A DNA stretch of 42,948 nucleotides from Halococcus agarilyticus (GTDB lineage Archaea; Halobacteriota; Halobacteria; Halobacteriales; Halococcaceae), in assembly GCF_000334895.1 (NCBI RefSeq), contig NZ_BAFM01000023.1:1-42948 (forward strand). Direction: 5' to 3'. Below the pieces are notes generated by a model that made no database searches, was not told the origin of the DNA, and saw only the letters and a program-made list of their open reading frames with translations. Shown one piece after another: positions 1 to 8,282 of the stretch. Each line of letters starts with the position of its first letter. Position 1 is the first letter of the stretch. The translations under genes and the position numbers were made by a program.

Positions 1-413
1 TGAGCGGTGAAGGTCGGCTCGATCAGCACGTCCCCGAGGATCCGTTCGACGACCGCGGGGTCGCGGTCGGCGAGACTCTCGACGGCGGCGCTCAAACTGT
101 CGGCGAGCGATCCCTCCTGGGAGGCGGTCCGGATCGCGCGGACGCGTTCGCGCTCCTCGGCGAGGTTCACCATCTCGAAGTACGTCGTGAACGCGCGCGC
201 GACCGTGACCGCGGTCTCGGGTTCGAGGCCGCGCAGCGTGCGATCGAGGGCGTCGCGCGAGTCGCGCTCGCCGTCGCGGTAGTCGATCGCGGTGGTGCGG
301 AGCTCCTCGACCGTCTCGAACGCGTCGGTCGAGGTCTGCGCTTCGAGAACGTCACCGACCAGCGCGCCGAGCTCCCGAACGTCCCGCTCAACCGTGCGAT
401 TGTGTAGCGTCAT
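1..413 (-). CDS. ppc: Phosphoenolpyruvate carboxylase, N-terminal part (runs off the left edge)
   Basis: Only the first 137 codons are in the window. The minus-strand reading from the ATG at 411-413 begins MTLHNRTVERDVRELGAL and ends with IEPTFTAH at the window edge. That matches the N-terminus of bacterial-type PEP carboxylase, where the LTAHPTE-like motif carries a conserved histidine of the active site. The enzyme converts PEP and bicarbonate to oxaloacetate in the cytoplasm to refill the TCA cycle. The frame is acidic and rich in Asp, Glu and Arg, as haloarchaeal proteins are, whereas the overlapping frames translate to Ser/Arg-rich nonsense. The start lies 7 nt after the stop of the aldehyde dehydrogenase gene, so the two are probably co-transcribed. 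Identification is from the N-terminal motif pattern; the catalytic C-terminal part is not visible. Confidence 0.85.
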   Translation of the reverse strand, partial: MTLHNRTVERDVRELGALVGDVLEAQTSTDAFETVEELRTTAIDYRDGERDSRDALDRTLRGLEPETAVTVARAFTTYFEMVNLAEERERVRAIRTASQEGSLADSLSAAVESLADRDPAVVERILGDVLIEPTFTA

Positions 414-420
414 CGTGTTG

Positions 421-1851
421 TTAGAGCACGATACTCTTGTATCGAGTGAACCCTTCGATACTCGTGCCGATACCCTCGCGGCCGATGCCCGAGTCCTCGT
501 TTCCGCCGAACGGGATGTCCCCGAGACCGTGGGAGGGTGCGCCGTTGATTCGTACTGCGCCGGCGTCGATCCGCTCGGCGACCCGGAGCGCACGGTCGTA
601 CTCAGTAGTAAAGACGCAGCCGTCGAGCGCGAGATCGGTCCCGTTGGCGATCTCGATGGCGTGGTCCTCGTCGGCGAACGTCGTCACCGGGATCACGGGA
701 CCGAACTGCTCCTCGGCGACGAGGCGTGCGCTCTCCGGAACGCCGCCGAGCAACGTCGGCTCGAACGTTTGTCCACTGCGCCCGCCGCCGCGAACGATCT
801 CGGCACCCCGATCGGTGGCGTCGGTGACGAGCTCCTCCACCCAGTCAGCCTGGTCGTCGCTGATGAGCGGCCCCAGCGCCGTTTCCTCGTCGAAAAGATC
901 ACCCGTCGGATACCCGTCCATCTCGCTCTCGATCCGTTCGACGAGATCGTCGTGGATCGACTCGTGGACTAGGACGCGGCTGATCGCCGAACACCGCTGG
1001 CCGGCGTACTTGAGACCGCCCTTCGCACACGCCGCGGTGGCTTCGTCGAGGTCGGCGTCGGGGAAGATGATCGCGGGGGCGTTCCCGCCGAGCTCCATGT
1101 GGAGGTGCACGATCCCACTCTGGCGGGCGACGTGTTCGCCTGCGCCCGACGAACCGGTCATCGCGATCGCATCGATCTGCTCCGAACCGGCGAGCACGTC
1201 GCCGATCGAACTTCCATGTCCCGGAACGAAGTTGAACCCGCCCGCCGGAACGTCGGTCGACGCGATGACGTCGGTCAGGATCGCGGCGCTCACGGGAGTC
1301 TTGCTCGCGGGTTTGAGCACAACGCTGTTGCCGGCCGCGAGCGCGGGCGCAACCTGAAGCGCGGTCGTCGAGAGCGGATAGTTGTACGGCGTGATGCAGA
1401 GCACGGTTCCGCGGGGTTCGGGCTTGGTGATTGCCTCCCAACCCTCGTGCCCGGCGGTCGCTCCCGGCCGGAACTCGCCCTTTAGTCCTCGGGCTTCCTC
1501 GACCGCGCGCTCGAATCGCTCGGCAGCCGATTCGACTTCGCCGCGCGCGCTCGCGATCGGCTTTCCCGCCTCACGAACGATCACGTCCGCGAGTTCGTCC
1601 TTCCGGTCGCGCAGGCCTGCGGCGATGGCTTCGAGCCACGCAACCCGCTCGGGGATTGTCGACGCAGCCATCGCCGGCTGCGCACCCTCGGCTGCATCGA
1701 GCGCTGCTTCGGCCTGGAGCGGGCTCGTGGCGGTGATCCGGGCGAACACGCCACCTTCGGCGAGATCGCTCACTTCGATGACGCCGTCGCCGCTCTCCCA
1801 CTCCCCGTCGATGTAGGGGCGTTCAGTGTGCATCTTCAACACGGTAGCCAT
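421..1851 (-). CDS. NAD(P)-dependent aldehyde dehydrogenase (GapN/lactaldehyde dehydrogenase branch)
   Basis: A 476-residue protein of the aldehyde dehydrogenase superfamily, full length for the family. It oxidises an aldehyde to the acid in the cytoplasm with NAD(P)+. Visible residues are the oxyanion-hole Asn157 in TPYNYPL, general-base Glu253 in MELGGNAP and catalytic Cys287 in GQRCSAI. The C-terminus PFGGNEDSGIGREG is the usual family signature. The overall pattern is closest to non-phosphorylating glyceraldehyde-3-phosphate dehydrogenases and lactaldehyde/glycolaldehyde dehydrogenases, but the substrate cannot be fixed from sequence. The ATG at 1849-1851 is chosen over a GTG two codons upstream. 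An AT-rich stretch around 1891-1902 could be the TATA box. The gene precedes ppc by 7 nt, suggesting an operon. A role in the last oxidation of sugar-acid or deoxysugar breakdown is possible but unproven. Confidence 0.88.
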   Translation of the reverse strand: MATVLKMHTERPYIDGEWESGDGVIEVSDLAEGGVFARITATSPLQAEAALDAAEGAQPAMAASTIPERVAWLEAIAAGLRDRKDELADVIVREAGKPIASARGEVESAAERFERAVEEARGLKGEFRPGATAGHEGWEAITKPEPRGTVLCITPYNYPLSTTALQVAPALAAGNSVVLKPASKTPVSAAILTDVIASTDVPAGGFNFVPGHGSSIGDVLAGSEQIDAIAMTGSSGAGEHVARQSGIVHLHMELGGNAPAIIFPDADLDEATAACAKGGLKYAGQRCSAISRVLVHESIHDDLVERIESEMDGYPTGDLFDEETALGPLISDDQADWVEELVTDATDRGAEIVRGGGRSGQTFEPTLLGGVPESARLVAEEQFGPVIPVTTFADEDHAIEIANGTDLALDGCVFTTEYDRALRVAERIDAGAVRINGAPSHGLGDIPFGGNEDSGIGREGIGTSIEGFTRYKSIVL

Positions 1852-2013
1852 AGACACAAATTCGATTCCGAGAACAAAATGTTTACTGTGTAATTAATAA
1901 ACACTCAAATAGGCTCAAGGAATCCCTGAGTTTGACCGTGTCGGCGAGCTAGAGCTCTTCGGCATGGCTCTGATAACTTCGAAGGTCTCCTTTTTGCTTC
2001 AGCGCCCGATTTA
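1852..2013. promoter_or_regulatory. Upstream region of the aldehyde dehydrogenase gene
   Basis: No gene is seen here. The minus strand has an AT-rich TTTATTAATTAC stretch at 1891-1902, about 40-50 nt before the ATG of the aldehyde dehydrogenase gene, a plausible archaeal TATA element. The rest is spacer running into the end of an IS5 element. Confidence 0.45.
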
Positions 2014-2046
2014 GTGCTCTATTGAAAATGCGGTACAGGAGTACAA

Positions 2047-2753
2047 TCATAGCGTCTTGGCGAGTTTCTTGATGTTGTTGAGCGCGAATAGGAGAACGAT
2101 CTCACGGAACTGACGATACCAGAACCGCGAACGCAGGGCGGAGTCCTGCGTTCGCTTGACCGTCGAATAGGACGTCTCGGACATCCATCGCTGGGTGTAG
2201 CCTTTTGCTCGGATGAGCGCATTATTCGCAACAGCCATCGGTCTCGATCCTTGGTGATGAACGAGGTACTCGACGTCTAACGCAGCGATTTCGTATTCGG
2301 TGTGCCAGTCCTGGAAGCCGTTGTCAGCAGCCACTGACCGCAGATCGTCCGCGTTCCTGCGGACGACCCGCGGTCCGGCCTTGGTGTCGTGTTCGCGCTC
2401 GATACAGCAATGGATGTCCAGCACCGCAAGCGACTCTGTATCGGTCAGCGTCGTCGCTTTGGCTGTCTTCACGCTTCGCCCACAACGCTGGGGGTAGTAC
2501 TGTGAGGCTTGCCGCCGTTCGAAGAACGTGCTATCCAGCGCGACATCTCCAGACTGCGGGTGTTGCTGCGCTGAAACGCGCAGCAACGCCCGCCAGACGT
2601 ACATCGCGTACCGATCGAGTGAGTGGTAGAACGTGGTCGGATCAGGCAGCGCGTCTGAATGGAGCCCGAGCAGATCACACACCTCCGGCATGAGGCTCAG
2701 GCGGTCGATGAGTTCGGTGAAGGTGTAGCCTTCTTCCTTGCGGATACAGTGTA
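2047..2753 (-). pseudogene. IS5-family transposase, C-terminal part of the outer copy
   Basis: DDE transposase of the haloarchaeal IS5 type. Visible motifs are the first catalytic Asp in VALDSTFFE, the LTDTESLAVLDIHC block, the RRNADDL block and the C-terminal WYRQFREIVLLFALNN block with the catalytic Glu region. The first ATG at 2691 is internal: the frame is open upstream through KEEGYTFTELIDRLSL to the joint with the inner element at 2753 and continues beyond 3688. The gene is thus an interrupted coding sequence rather than a short intact gene. Comparison with the inner copy, which has the same order of motifs, supports the family call. Confidence 0.8.
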
Positions 2754-3686
2754 CTGCTGTGTTGAATAGGGGTACAGCGCGGGGATCATAGAGACTCGCA
2801 GAGTTGTTCGATGTTCGAGATAGCGAACATCAGGACGATCTCGCGGAACTCACGATACCAAAACTGCGCTCGCACGGCGGAGCCGAGCGAGCGCTTCGTC
2901 GTCGAGTACGATGTCTCGGACATTCATCGCTGGGAGTATCCCTTCTCCCGGATCAAGGCGTTGTGGCCGACTGTTTCTGGCGACGATCCCCGTTCGAGAA
3001 CGAGCGGATCGACGTCGAGCGTGTAGAACTCGAACTTGCCCATCCAGTCGTGGAATCCCTTGTCTCGGCGACTGAGAGCAGGTCGTCGGCGTTCCGCCGG
3101 ACGACCTGCGGCCCGAGTTTCGTATCGTGCTTCCACTCGACCGAGCACTGTAGATCCAGCACAGCAAGCGACTCCGTATCGGTGAGAGTTGTGACTTTTA
3201 GCGTCTGTACGTCTCGATCCGCTCGCTGAAGGTAATACGACGAGGCGTGACCACGTTCGAAGAAGGTACTGTCGAGAGCAGCGTGCCCGGACTGCGGGAG
3301 TTGCTCCGCAGAAACGCGGAGCAACGCCCGCCAGATCGTCATATTGAATCGGTCGAACGATTTGTAGATCGTGGAGTAGTCCGGGACATCGTTGAGGTCG
3401 AGTTCAAGAATCTCGCGCAGTTCGCTGAAGCAGCGGAGACGATTTTCCGTTTCACGGTAGCTGTGGTCGTCTTCAAGCCGATATCCGTGAATGACGAGGT
3501 GCTTCCAGCGGGCAAGCCCACCTTCGGCGGGCTTGCCCGCGTTGGTCCCTAACGCTTGTATGGCAAGCCGCTTACAGTCCTTCAGGAAGTCGAGGAGATC
3601 GACTTCAGCCATACCGGTCTTCCTCGGCTTCATCCTTACCGATGTGACGGTCTATCCCGCCGCCCTACCCCTGTTCAACAGAGCAG
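2754..3686 (-). mobile_element. Inner IS5-family element, 933 bp, with terminal inverted repeats and TA target duplication
   Basis: Both ends read inward as CTGCT(G/C)TGTTGAA(T/C)AGGGG: 2754 onward on the plus strand, 3686 backward on the minus strand. A TA dinucleotide flanks each side (2752-2753 and 3687-3688). The element is inserted into the outer IS5 transposase gene in the same orientation. Size, ends and TA duplication fit IS5-group elements. Confidence 0.85.
2786..3633 (-). pseudogene. IS5-family transposase of the inner element, frameshifted and with a nonsense codon
   Basis: The frame opens at the ATG 3633 (MKPRKTGMAEVDLLDF) and shows ALDSTFFERGHASSYY with the first catalytic Asp, then LTDTESLAVLDLQC and VVRRNADDLL. 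Near 3065 the frame is lost; the natural continuation (KGFHDWMGKFEFYTLDVD) lies in another frame. At 2924-2926 a TGA stands where the outer copy has TGG (GYTQRW), after which MSETSYSTTKRSLGS continues to the natural stop at 2786-2788. Two independent lesions make this copy inactive. Confidence 0.85.
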
Positions 3687-3715
3687 TAAAATGAGGGTGT
3701 GATAGAATCGATCTC

Positions 3716-3860
3716 TTACCGTATCACGGTGCTCCCAGGGTTGTCTCCGCGATCATCGTTGGTGATTGCGACGACGAGTCGCAGACACAGCGCGAGGTAG
3801 CACTGTGTTCGGGCATGAACGCGGCCTCGGGCGCGAAACGTCCCGAGATTGCAGTCGTTG
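3716..3860 (-). pseudogene. C-terminal remnant of an unrelated transposase
   Basis: The minus strand reads LGTFRARGRVHARTQCYLAL, then CLRLVVAITNDDRGDNPGST and VIR-stop (TAA at 3716-3718). This looks like the end of a haloarchaeal transposase, with a cluster of Cys/Leu and a terminal DRGDNPG motif I associate with such genes. No N-terminal part is present: further upstream a stop interrupts the frame. It abuts the truncated right side of the outer IS5 element. Confidence 0.5.
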
Positions 3861-3896
3861 CACGCTCCGATCGTTCATTCAGCCTGTGATCGCCGG

Positions 3897-4763
3897 TCAT
3901 ACGTCTCGTTCAAGACCAATTGCTGACCGAAGAGGAGGGGTTCCACCGACATCAGGCGAGAATCGGAAAAGTCCGCCTGCACCTTTCCCTTCAATATCTC
4001 TATCGTTGCCAGCCAAAGCGGTAGTCACGTATGCATCCGAGTAGTTTGACCCTCCGAATGTGATTGCGGAAACCTTCCTTGCCGGAAAATCGACACGGTT
4101 AACGATACTGCCGTTCTCTGGATGGTGACGCACGACACAACCACCGTTCCACCGTGCTGACCAGACATACCCTTCAGCGTCGACGGTGAGACCATCCGGA
4201 TTTCCTGGTGTCCCAATGGTTGAGGCGAACGGTTGGCGATTCACAAGATCTCCACTTTCGGGATTATAGTCGAATTGCCAGATGGTTTGAGCCTTTGTTT
4301 CAGTATAGTAAATACCATTCTGGTCAGGGATGAATTCCAAACCATTAGAAATGTCTACGTTTTCAATCAGTGATCGAAAGCGACCATCGGTCTCAAATCG
4401 GTATAAACGTCCATTTGGCGGGAGAGTTCCGGCGTATACTCGTCCTCTCGAATCCGCCACTACATCATTGAATCGAGAATCGGCTTCCTCGGGAATCTCG
4501 GTCAAAATAGTGCTCTCTTCGCCTTTATTCCAAACAGTAACCATACCACAATCTTCGAAAAGTAGTAGCGATCCATCCTTCTGTATAGTGAATCCGCCAA
4601 TTCGAGATCCTTCTCGGACTCGTTCATGATCGTTTGCAGTGGCATCGTATCGATGAAGATGTCCTTGCGGGATATCTACGAAGTAAATGACATTCTCACC
4701 AGGGTGCCAAAGAGGGCCTTCTCCCACCTCACATCGAATATCCAACACGCATTCAGGACTCAT
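3897..4763 (-). CDS. SMP-30/gluconolactonase/LRE-family sugar lactonase
   Basis: A 288-residue six-bladed beta-propeller hydrolase of the SMP-30 (regucalcin) family, expected to open an aldonolactone to the aldonate in the cytoplasm. The divalent-metal ligands of the family are all visible: Glu15 (GEGPLWH), Asn140 (ISNGLEF) and Asp190 (GNPDGL); Asn99 in RFNDV is the usual substrate-binding residue. The ATG at 4763 is chosen because the longer frame from 4805 runs into the inserted ISH8-like element (left end at 4803). Codon usage is more AT-rich than the surrounding genes, suggesting origin from another haloarchaeon. In known haloarchaeal pentose and rhamnose oxidation pathways such a lactonase acts between a sugar dehydrogenase and an enolase-superfamily dehydratase; both enzyme types occur in this window. 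The link to them is inference. Confidence 0.88.
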   Translation of the reverse strand: MSPECVLDIRCEVGEGPLWHPGENVIYFVDIPQGHLHRYDATANDHERVREGSRIGGFTIQKDGSLLLFEDCGMVTVWNKGEESTILTEIPEEADSRFNDVVADSRGRVYAGTLPPNGRLYRFETDGRFRSLIENVDISNGLEFIPDQNGIYYTETKAQTIWQFDYNPESGDLVNRQPFASTIGTPGNPDGLTVDAEGYVWSARWNGGCVVRHHPENGSIVNRVDFPARKVSAITFGGSNYSDAYVTTALAGNDRDIEGKGAGGLFRFSPDVGGTPPLRSAIGLERDV

Positions 4764-5373
4764 GAGAGTTAGTGAGGTTGAGAAAGCAATTAACCTTTGT
4801 GCCATCCGTCTTTAGCTAAGCCTCGATCGTTGGCTGAGTGACGGTAGCGAGCCGCTCTTGGAGAATCGGTCGCTGTTGGTGAATCTTCTGAGCATCTTCG
4901 ATCAGCCGTTCCAACAGCGGTGGTGGAGAGTAGCCGAGGTAATCACCGAGTTCGTGAAGGATGAGCTGGGCGTGCGACCGGAAGGTCGCAGCCCAGCGTT
5001 CCGTCGGAAAGACGCACTCGTCATCAGCTTCCTCTGTCACTACCTTTAGCAACGCTCGACTCACCACCAACGACAGCAACGCTGCGTACAGCAAAACCTC
5101 CACCACGTGCTTCTTGCTTGTATCGAACTCGTCCAGTTCGTACTGCGTCTTCAGCTCCCGAAACAGTACCTCTACTTCCCACCTGCACCGATACAGTGTC
5201 GCTATATCCGCCGGTAGAAACGACTCTCGCGACAAGTTCGTGATGTACAACTGGTAGTCGTCGGCGTCCTCGACGTGGACGCCGACGACGCGGAATCGCT
5301 TCGTATCCCACGACTGCGTGCCCGCGTACTCACGCCGCTGGAACGAGACTTCTACTTCGACATCGATATATAT

Positions 5374-6394
5374 TCAAAGACAGAGATATTGAAACACTCC
5401 TGGTGGACTGATCGATTCGAGTGCTGTCCAGACTGCTGATCGGATCTCGGCACAACTGTCGAAGTAGCGGTTACCGAGGATGAGTTTGAGTCGCCGCCAG
5501 TACTCTTCGGTTGGATTCAGGTCCGGCGATCCAGTCGGGAAATACACCAGCTCGATCGGTTCATCGGCGGCGAAGTTCTTCACCACCTTTGCGGTGAAGT
5601 ACGTCGCCTGGTCCAACAGCACCACCAACTTCTCGCCGAATTCTGTCTGAAGATGCTCCAGAAAGCGGATCGTCACCTCGCCGATGAACGATCCGCCGCA
5701 CTCCAGCACCGTCGTCTCCCCGTACTCAGTGACTGCTCCCAGAAGGTTCACGCCCTCGCGAGAGGCCGACACGCCCACGGTCGGCCTCTCGCCAACCGGA
5801 TACCATGCTGCATAGAGGTCCGCTCCAACCGCTTTCCGTGTCTGGTCGATCGTGACGACCGTCGCGTCCTCGTCACGGTGTCCTACTTTTTTTCGACTAT
5901 CTCCTCGAACTCCTCACGTTCGTCTTCGTCGGCAGAGGCCGGTTCCGGCCGGGGTCTCTTCGGTGAGACCCGGCCTTGTGCATGAGCCGACAAACGTGAC
6001 GGCGTGAGAAAGCGACGTCAAACGTCTCGATGAGGTAGTGCTGGGCGAGAACGCTACTCCACGCTGGGTCGTCGTATCCGGCTTCTTCAGGTGGCTCATG
6101 GAGTACAGCGGTGAACTGCTCGAACTGGTCGTCGCTGAGTTCGGATGGACGGCCGGGACGAGATTTATCGTAGAGCGCGGCGTCGAAGCCGCGCTCTTCG
6201 AAGCGATTCAACCAGTTGTAGACGGTCTGTCGGTCCCATCCGTATTTGTCTTCAATATCGGCCGGAGAGAGTCCTTCCAGATATTCGCGAGCAGCGGTGA
6301 GCCGTTTGATCGCCTTTGGGTCGGTCTCGTCCACGAGTTGCTCACGGACTCGACGTTTCGTGAGGTCGGGAATCTTGTTCCCTTCCTTGGCCAT
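5374..6394 (-). pseudogene. IS630-family transposase, copy A, inactivated by a 1-nt deletion
   Basis: The N-terminal helix-turn-helix part starts at the ATG 6394 (MAKEGNKIPDLTKRRV) and contains DKYGWDRQTVYNWLNRFEER. At the run of G near 5976 one base is missing relative to copy B (three G instead of four), which throws MHKAG into a wrong frame. The catalytic half is intact in the other frame: TIDQTRKAV, VVLLDQATYF, then NPTEEYWRRLK. The intrinsic -1 frameshifting site of the family is preserved at 5886-5892. The copy cannot make full-length enzyme. Confidence 0.88.
5851..5892 (-). promoter_or_regulatory. Programmed -1 frameshift signal in IS630 copy A
   Basis: On the minus strand the heptamer A AAA AAG (5892-5886) is followed directly by TAG. 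Eight nt after the heptamer comes a perfect 8-bp stem, CGTGACGA (5877-5870) with TCGTCACG (5858-5851), enclosing an 11-nt loop. The arrangement is the same as in copy B. Confidence 0.75.
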
Positions 6395-7298
6395 ATCGGT
6401 GGTTGTTTCGCCGGCGTATCAAAACTTCCGGCACACGGTATACTTCCGCTGAAGATCCCCCACGATGTCGTAGACGTGCTCACCTTCGAGAGGAATGGCG
6501 CGACCGCGCCATTCCCTCAACTCTGCCGTTATCACTGGATTTGAACTGTCTTCAGCTGACTCATGAAGTAGCTGTCGTTCTCATCGATCAGTGCAAACCG
6601 GCGGAACTTGAAGTACGCTCGATCGAACAGTACCAGCCATCCTTTCAGCCACGAGCCTGTATCGAATGCGGTGCTGTCGTGGGCTTTTTCATCGGTGACG
6701 CTGAACCTCTCGATCATCTGGTCGGTAGCGTTATGGAGCAGGTGGAGCCGTGCTCCAGCCTGCTCCTCTTTGCGACCTTCGTACTCCTCAGCAAGGAACT
6801 GATGCAACCGCAGGACCGTCACATCAGCGATGATCACATCTCTGAATCGGCTGAATTCTTCACTGACCGTGTGTGGGACAGCGACCTCGTCGAGCGCAGT
6901 CTCGACGAGGTCGCAGAGATACTCCGCGAACAGCGACGTGAGTCGCTGGTAGAAACCGCCAGGTGAAAGCGTCTCGTCGGCTGTAGAGTTGTAAGCACGT
7001 CTGAAGCCGGCGAGTGTTCGGCTCTCGCCTGCGGCGAAGCCGAACACGAACGCCCAGACCAACGCTGGGATCTGGAGCTTCCCATCTCGCTCGACCACGC
7101 CGAGTTCCTCGGCGTGCTCTTCGAGCATCGTCGATGGAAAGAGCGTAGTGAGCCGCTGCATAATTCGAGGTGAGGAGGCATCGTCGTACACAGACACCGC
7201 CTCCTCACTCCTGCCGAAAAGATGCCTCGATAAGCCGCCGCTGTCACGCGATTTTTCGCTTAGCTAAAGACGGATGACCTTTGTGCATTCGTATTCGG

Positions 7299-8278
7299 TT
7301 AAGATGGAAAACCGCCACACAGCTCGGCATTCACCTCCTCAAGCAGAGTAAGTCGTGACGGCGATGGCTGCTTGGCTTCGTGATACAGAATCTCGCCGAG
7401 GTTTGGTCGAGGATACCCGTAGCCAGCGGCGATCTCCTGAAGGATTAGCTGGGCGAGCGACCGGAAGGTCGCCGCCCAGCGTTCCAGCGGGAATACGTAC
7501 TCGTCACCTTGCTCCTCGGCGTACTCGACGAACTCGCGAAGGATGGCTCTGCTGACGACCAATGTCAGCAGAGCCGCCACTACCTGAATCTTCACGATGT
7601 GAGCCTTCTCGGTTTCGAACTCACCCAGAGAGTACCGCGACTTCAACTCTCTGAACAGCAGCTCTACCAACCACCGTGCTCGGTACAACGTGGAAATCTC
7701 GTCAGGACTGAACTCATCATGCGGTAGATTGGTGATGTACAGCCGATAGCCGTCGTCGGCGTCCTCGTCGCGGACGCCGACGACTCGCAACCGCTTGGTG
7801 TCCCACGATTTCACCCCATCGTACACTCGTCGCTGGAAGGAAACTTCGACTTCAACATCGATGTGCTCCCGGTACAGATCTCCAACTACGTCGTAGATTC
7901 GCTCGCCTTCAAGCGGAATGGCCCGACCGGGCCATTCCTGCAACTCTTCGGTCACTACTGGGTTCGAACTCGCCTTGAGACGGCTCACGAAGAAGCCGTC
8001 GTTCTCGTCGATCAGTGCGAACCGGCGGAACTTGAAAAAGCCGCGATCTAGCAAGAAGAGCCGCCCAGACAGCCACGAACCCGTCTCGAACAACGTGCTC
8101 TCGTGGGTGGTTTCGTCGGTGATCTCCGACGAGATCACCGACTGCTCGGTCACGTTGTGGACAAGATAGAGCGTCAGTCCCGACTCGTCCGCATGAGTGG
8201 CTTTGAATTCGTAGGTGTTTAGCGGAACAGTCGAGTCGAAATCGTAGCTCTCAGGGAAGAGTAGGACAAACGACCGCT
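7299..8278 (-). pseudogene. Truncated IS4-family transposase (second, divergent copy)
   Basis: The minus frame is open from a stop near 8276 down to TAA at 7299-7301 but has no proper start; the first in-frame GTG (8153) lies inside the conserved part. Readable blocks are FDSTVPLNTYEFKA with the first catalytic Asp, LFETGSWL, LLDRGFFKFRRFALIDEND with the second Asp, YITNLPHDEFSPDEI, and LYRARWLVELLFRELKSRY with the catalytic Glu. Compared with the ISH8-like copy next to it, roughly the first 130 residues are missing, removed where the IS66 sequence begins. It cannot be active. Confidence 0.85.
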
Positions 8279-8282
8279 AATC

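Larger units (their letters stand above)
2014..3715 (-). mobile_element. Outer IS5-family element, interrupted by a second IS5 element and truncated at its right side
   Basis: One terminal repeat is seen at about 2014 (GTGCTCTATTGAAAATG), similar to the terminal repeats of the inner element. The transposase gene starts right of 3688 and resumes left of 2753, the inner element sitting between at a duplicated TA. Removing 2754-3686 and one TA restores an open frame across the joint, reading YHTLILHCIRKEEGY. The right-hand terminal repeat is missing: at about 3716 the sequence passes into the remnant of another transposase. The element is therefore dead. Confidence 0.75.
5371..6440 (-). mobile_element. 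IS630-family element copy A (1,070 bp) nested in the ISH8-like element
   Basis: The ends read inward as TATTCAAAGACAG (left, plus strand) and TACCGTGTGCCGG (right, minus strand), with TA at 5369-5370 and 6441-6442. It is the same element as 35231-36304. The 4-bp size difference is fully explained by one missing codon and one deleted G in its transposase gene. TA target duplication is the hallmark of the IS630/Tc1/mariner group. Confidence 0.9.
4816..7161 (-). pseudogene. ISH8-like transposase split by an IS630 insertion and a frameshift
   Basis: The N-terminal part runs from the ATG at 7161 (MQRLTTLFPSTMLEEHAEEL) through the first catalytic Asp region (IIADVTVLRLHQF) and the LFDRAYFKFRRF block. 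The frame is lost near 6540, where KTVQIQ-stop replaces the expected K-SSNPVITAELREW reading in the next frame. The IS630 copy occupies 5371-6440. Behind it, YIDVEVEVSFQRRE continues into YITNLSRESFLP, the catalytic Glu region LYRCRWEVEVLFRELK and the natural stop at 4816-4818. Removing the IS630 and one TA restores the QRKYIDVEV reading exactly. Confidence 0.9.
4803..7276 (-). mobile_element. ISH8-like IS4 element (about 1,402 bp without its nested IS630)
   Basis: The left end reads CATCCGTCTTTAGCTAAG (4803-4820) and the right end is its perfect reverse complement (7259-7276). A 10-bp direct repeat, ACCTTTGTGC, flanks it at 4793-4802 and 7277-7286. Subtracting the nested IS630 (1,070 bp plus a duplicated TA) leaves 1,402 bp, the size I know for ISH8. 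The element landed 39 bp upstream of the lactonase start codon, so it probably displaced that gene's promoter. Confidence 0.92.

Noticed and set aside
292-1357. Long plus-strand ORFs opposite the aldehyde dehydrogenase and PEP carboxylase genes
   Set aside because: They are antisense shadows typical of GC-rich DNA; translations are Ser/Arg-rich without motifs, while the minus-strand frames carry clear enzyme signatures.
3656-3686. Apparent inverted coding fragment (PLFNRAV on plus, PLFNTAV on minus near 2770)
   Set aside because: The similarity is explained by the terminal inverted repeats of the inner IS5 element, not by protein-coding homology.
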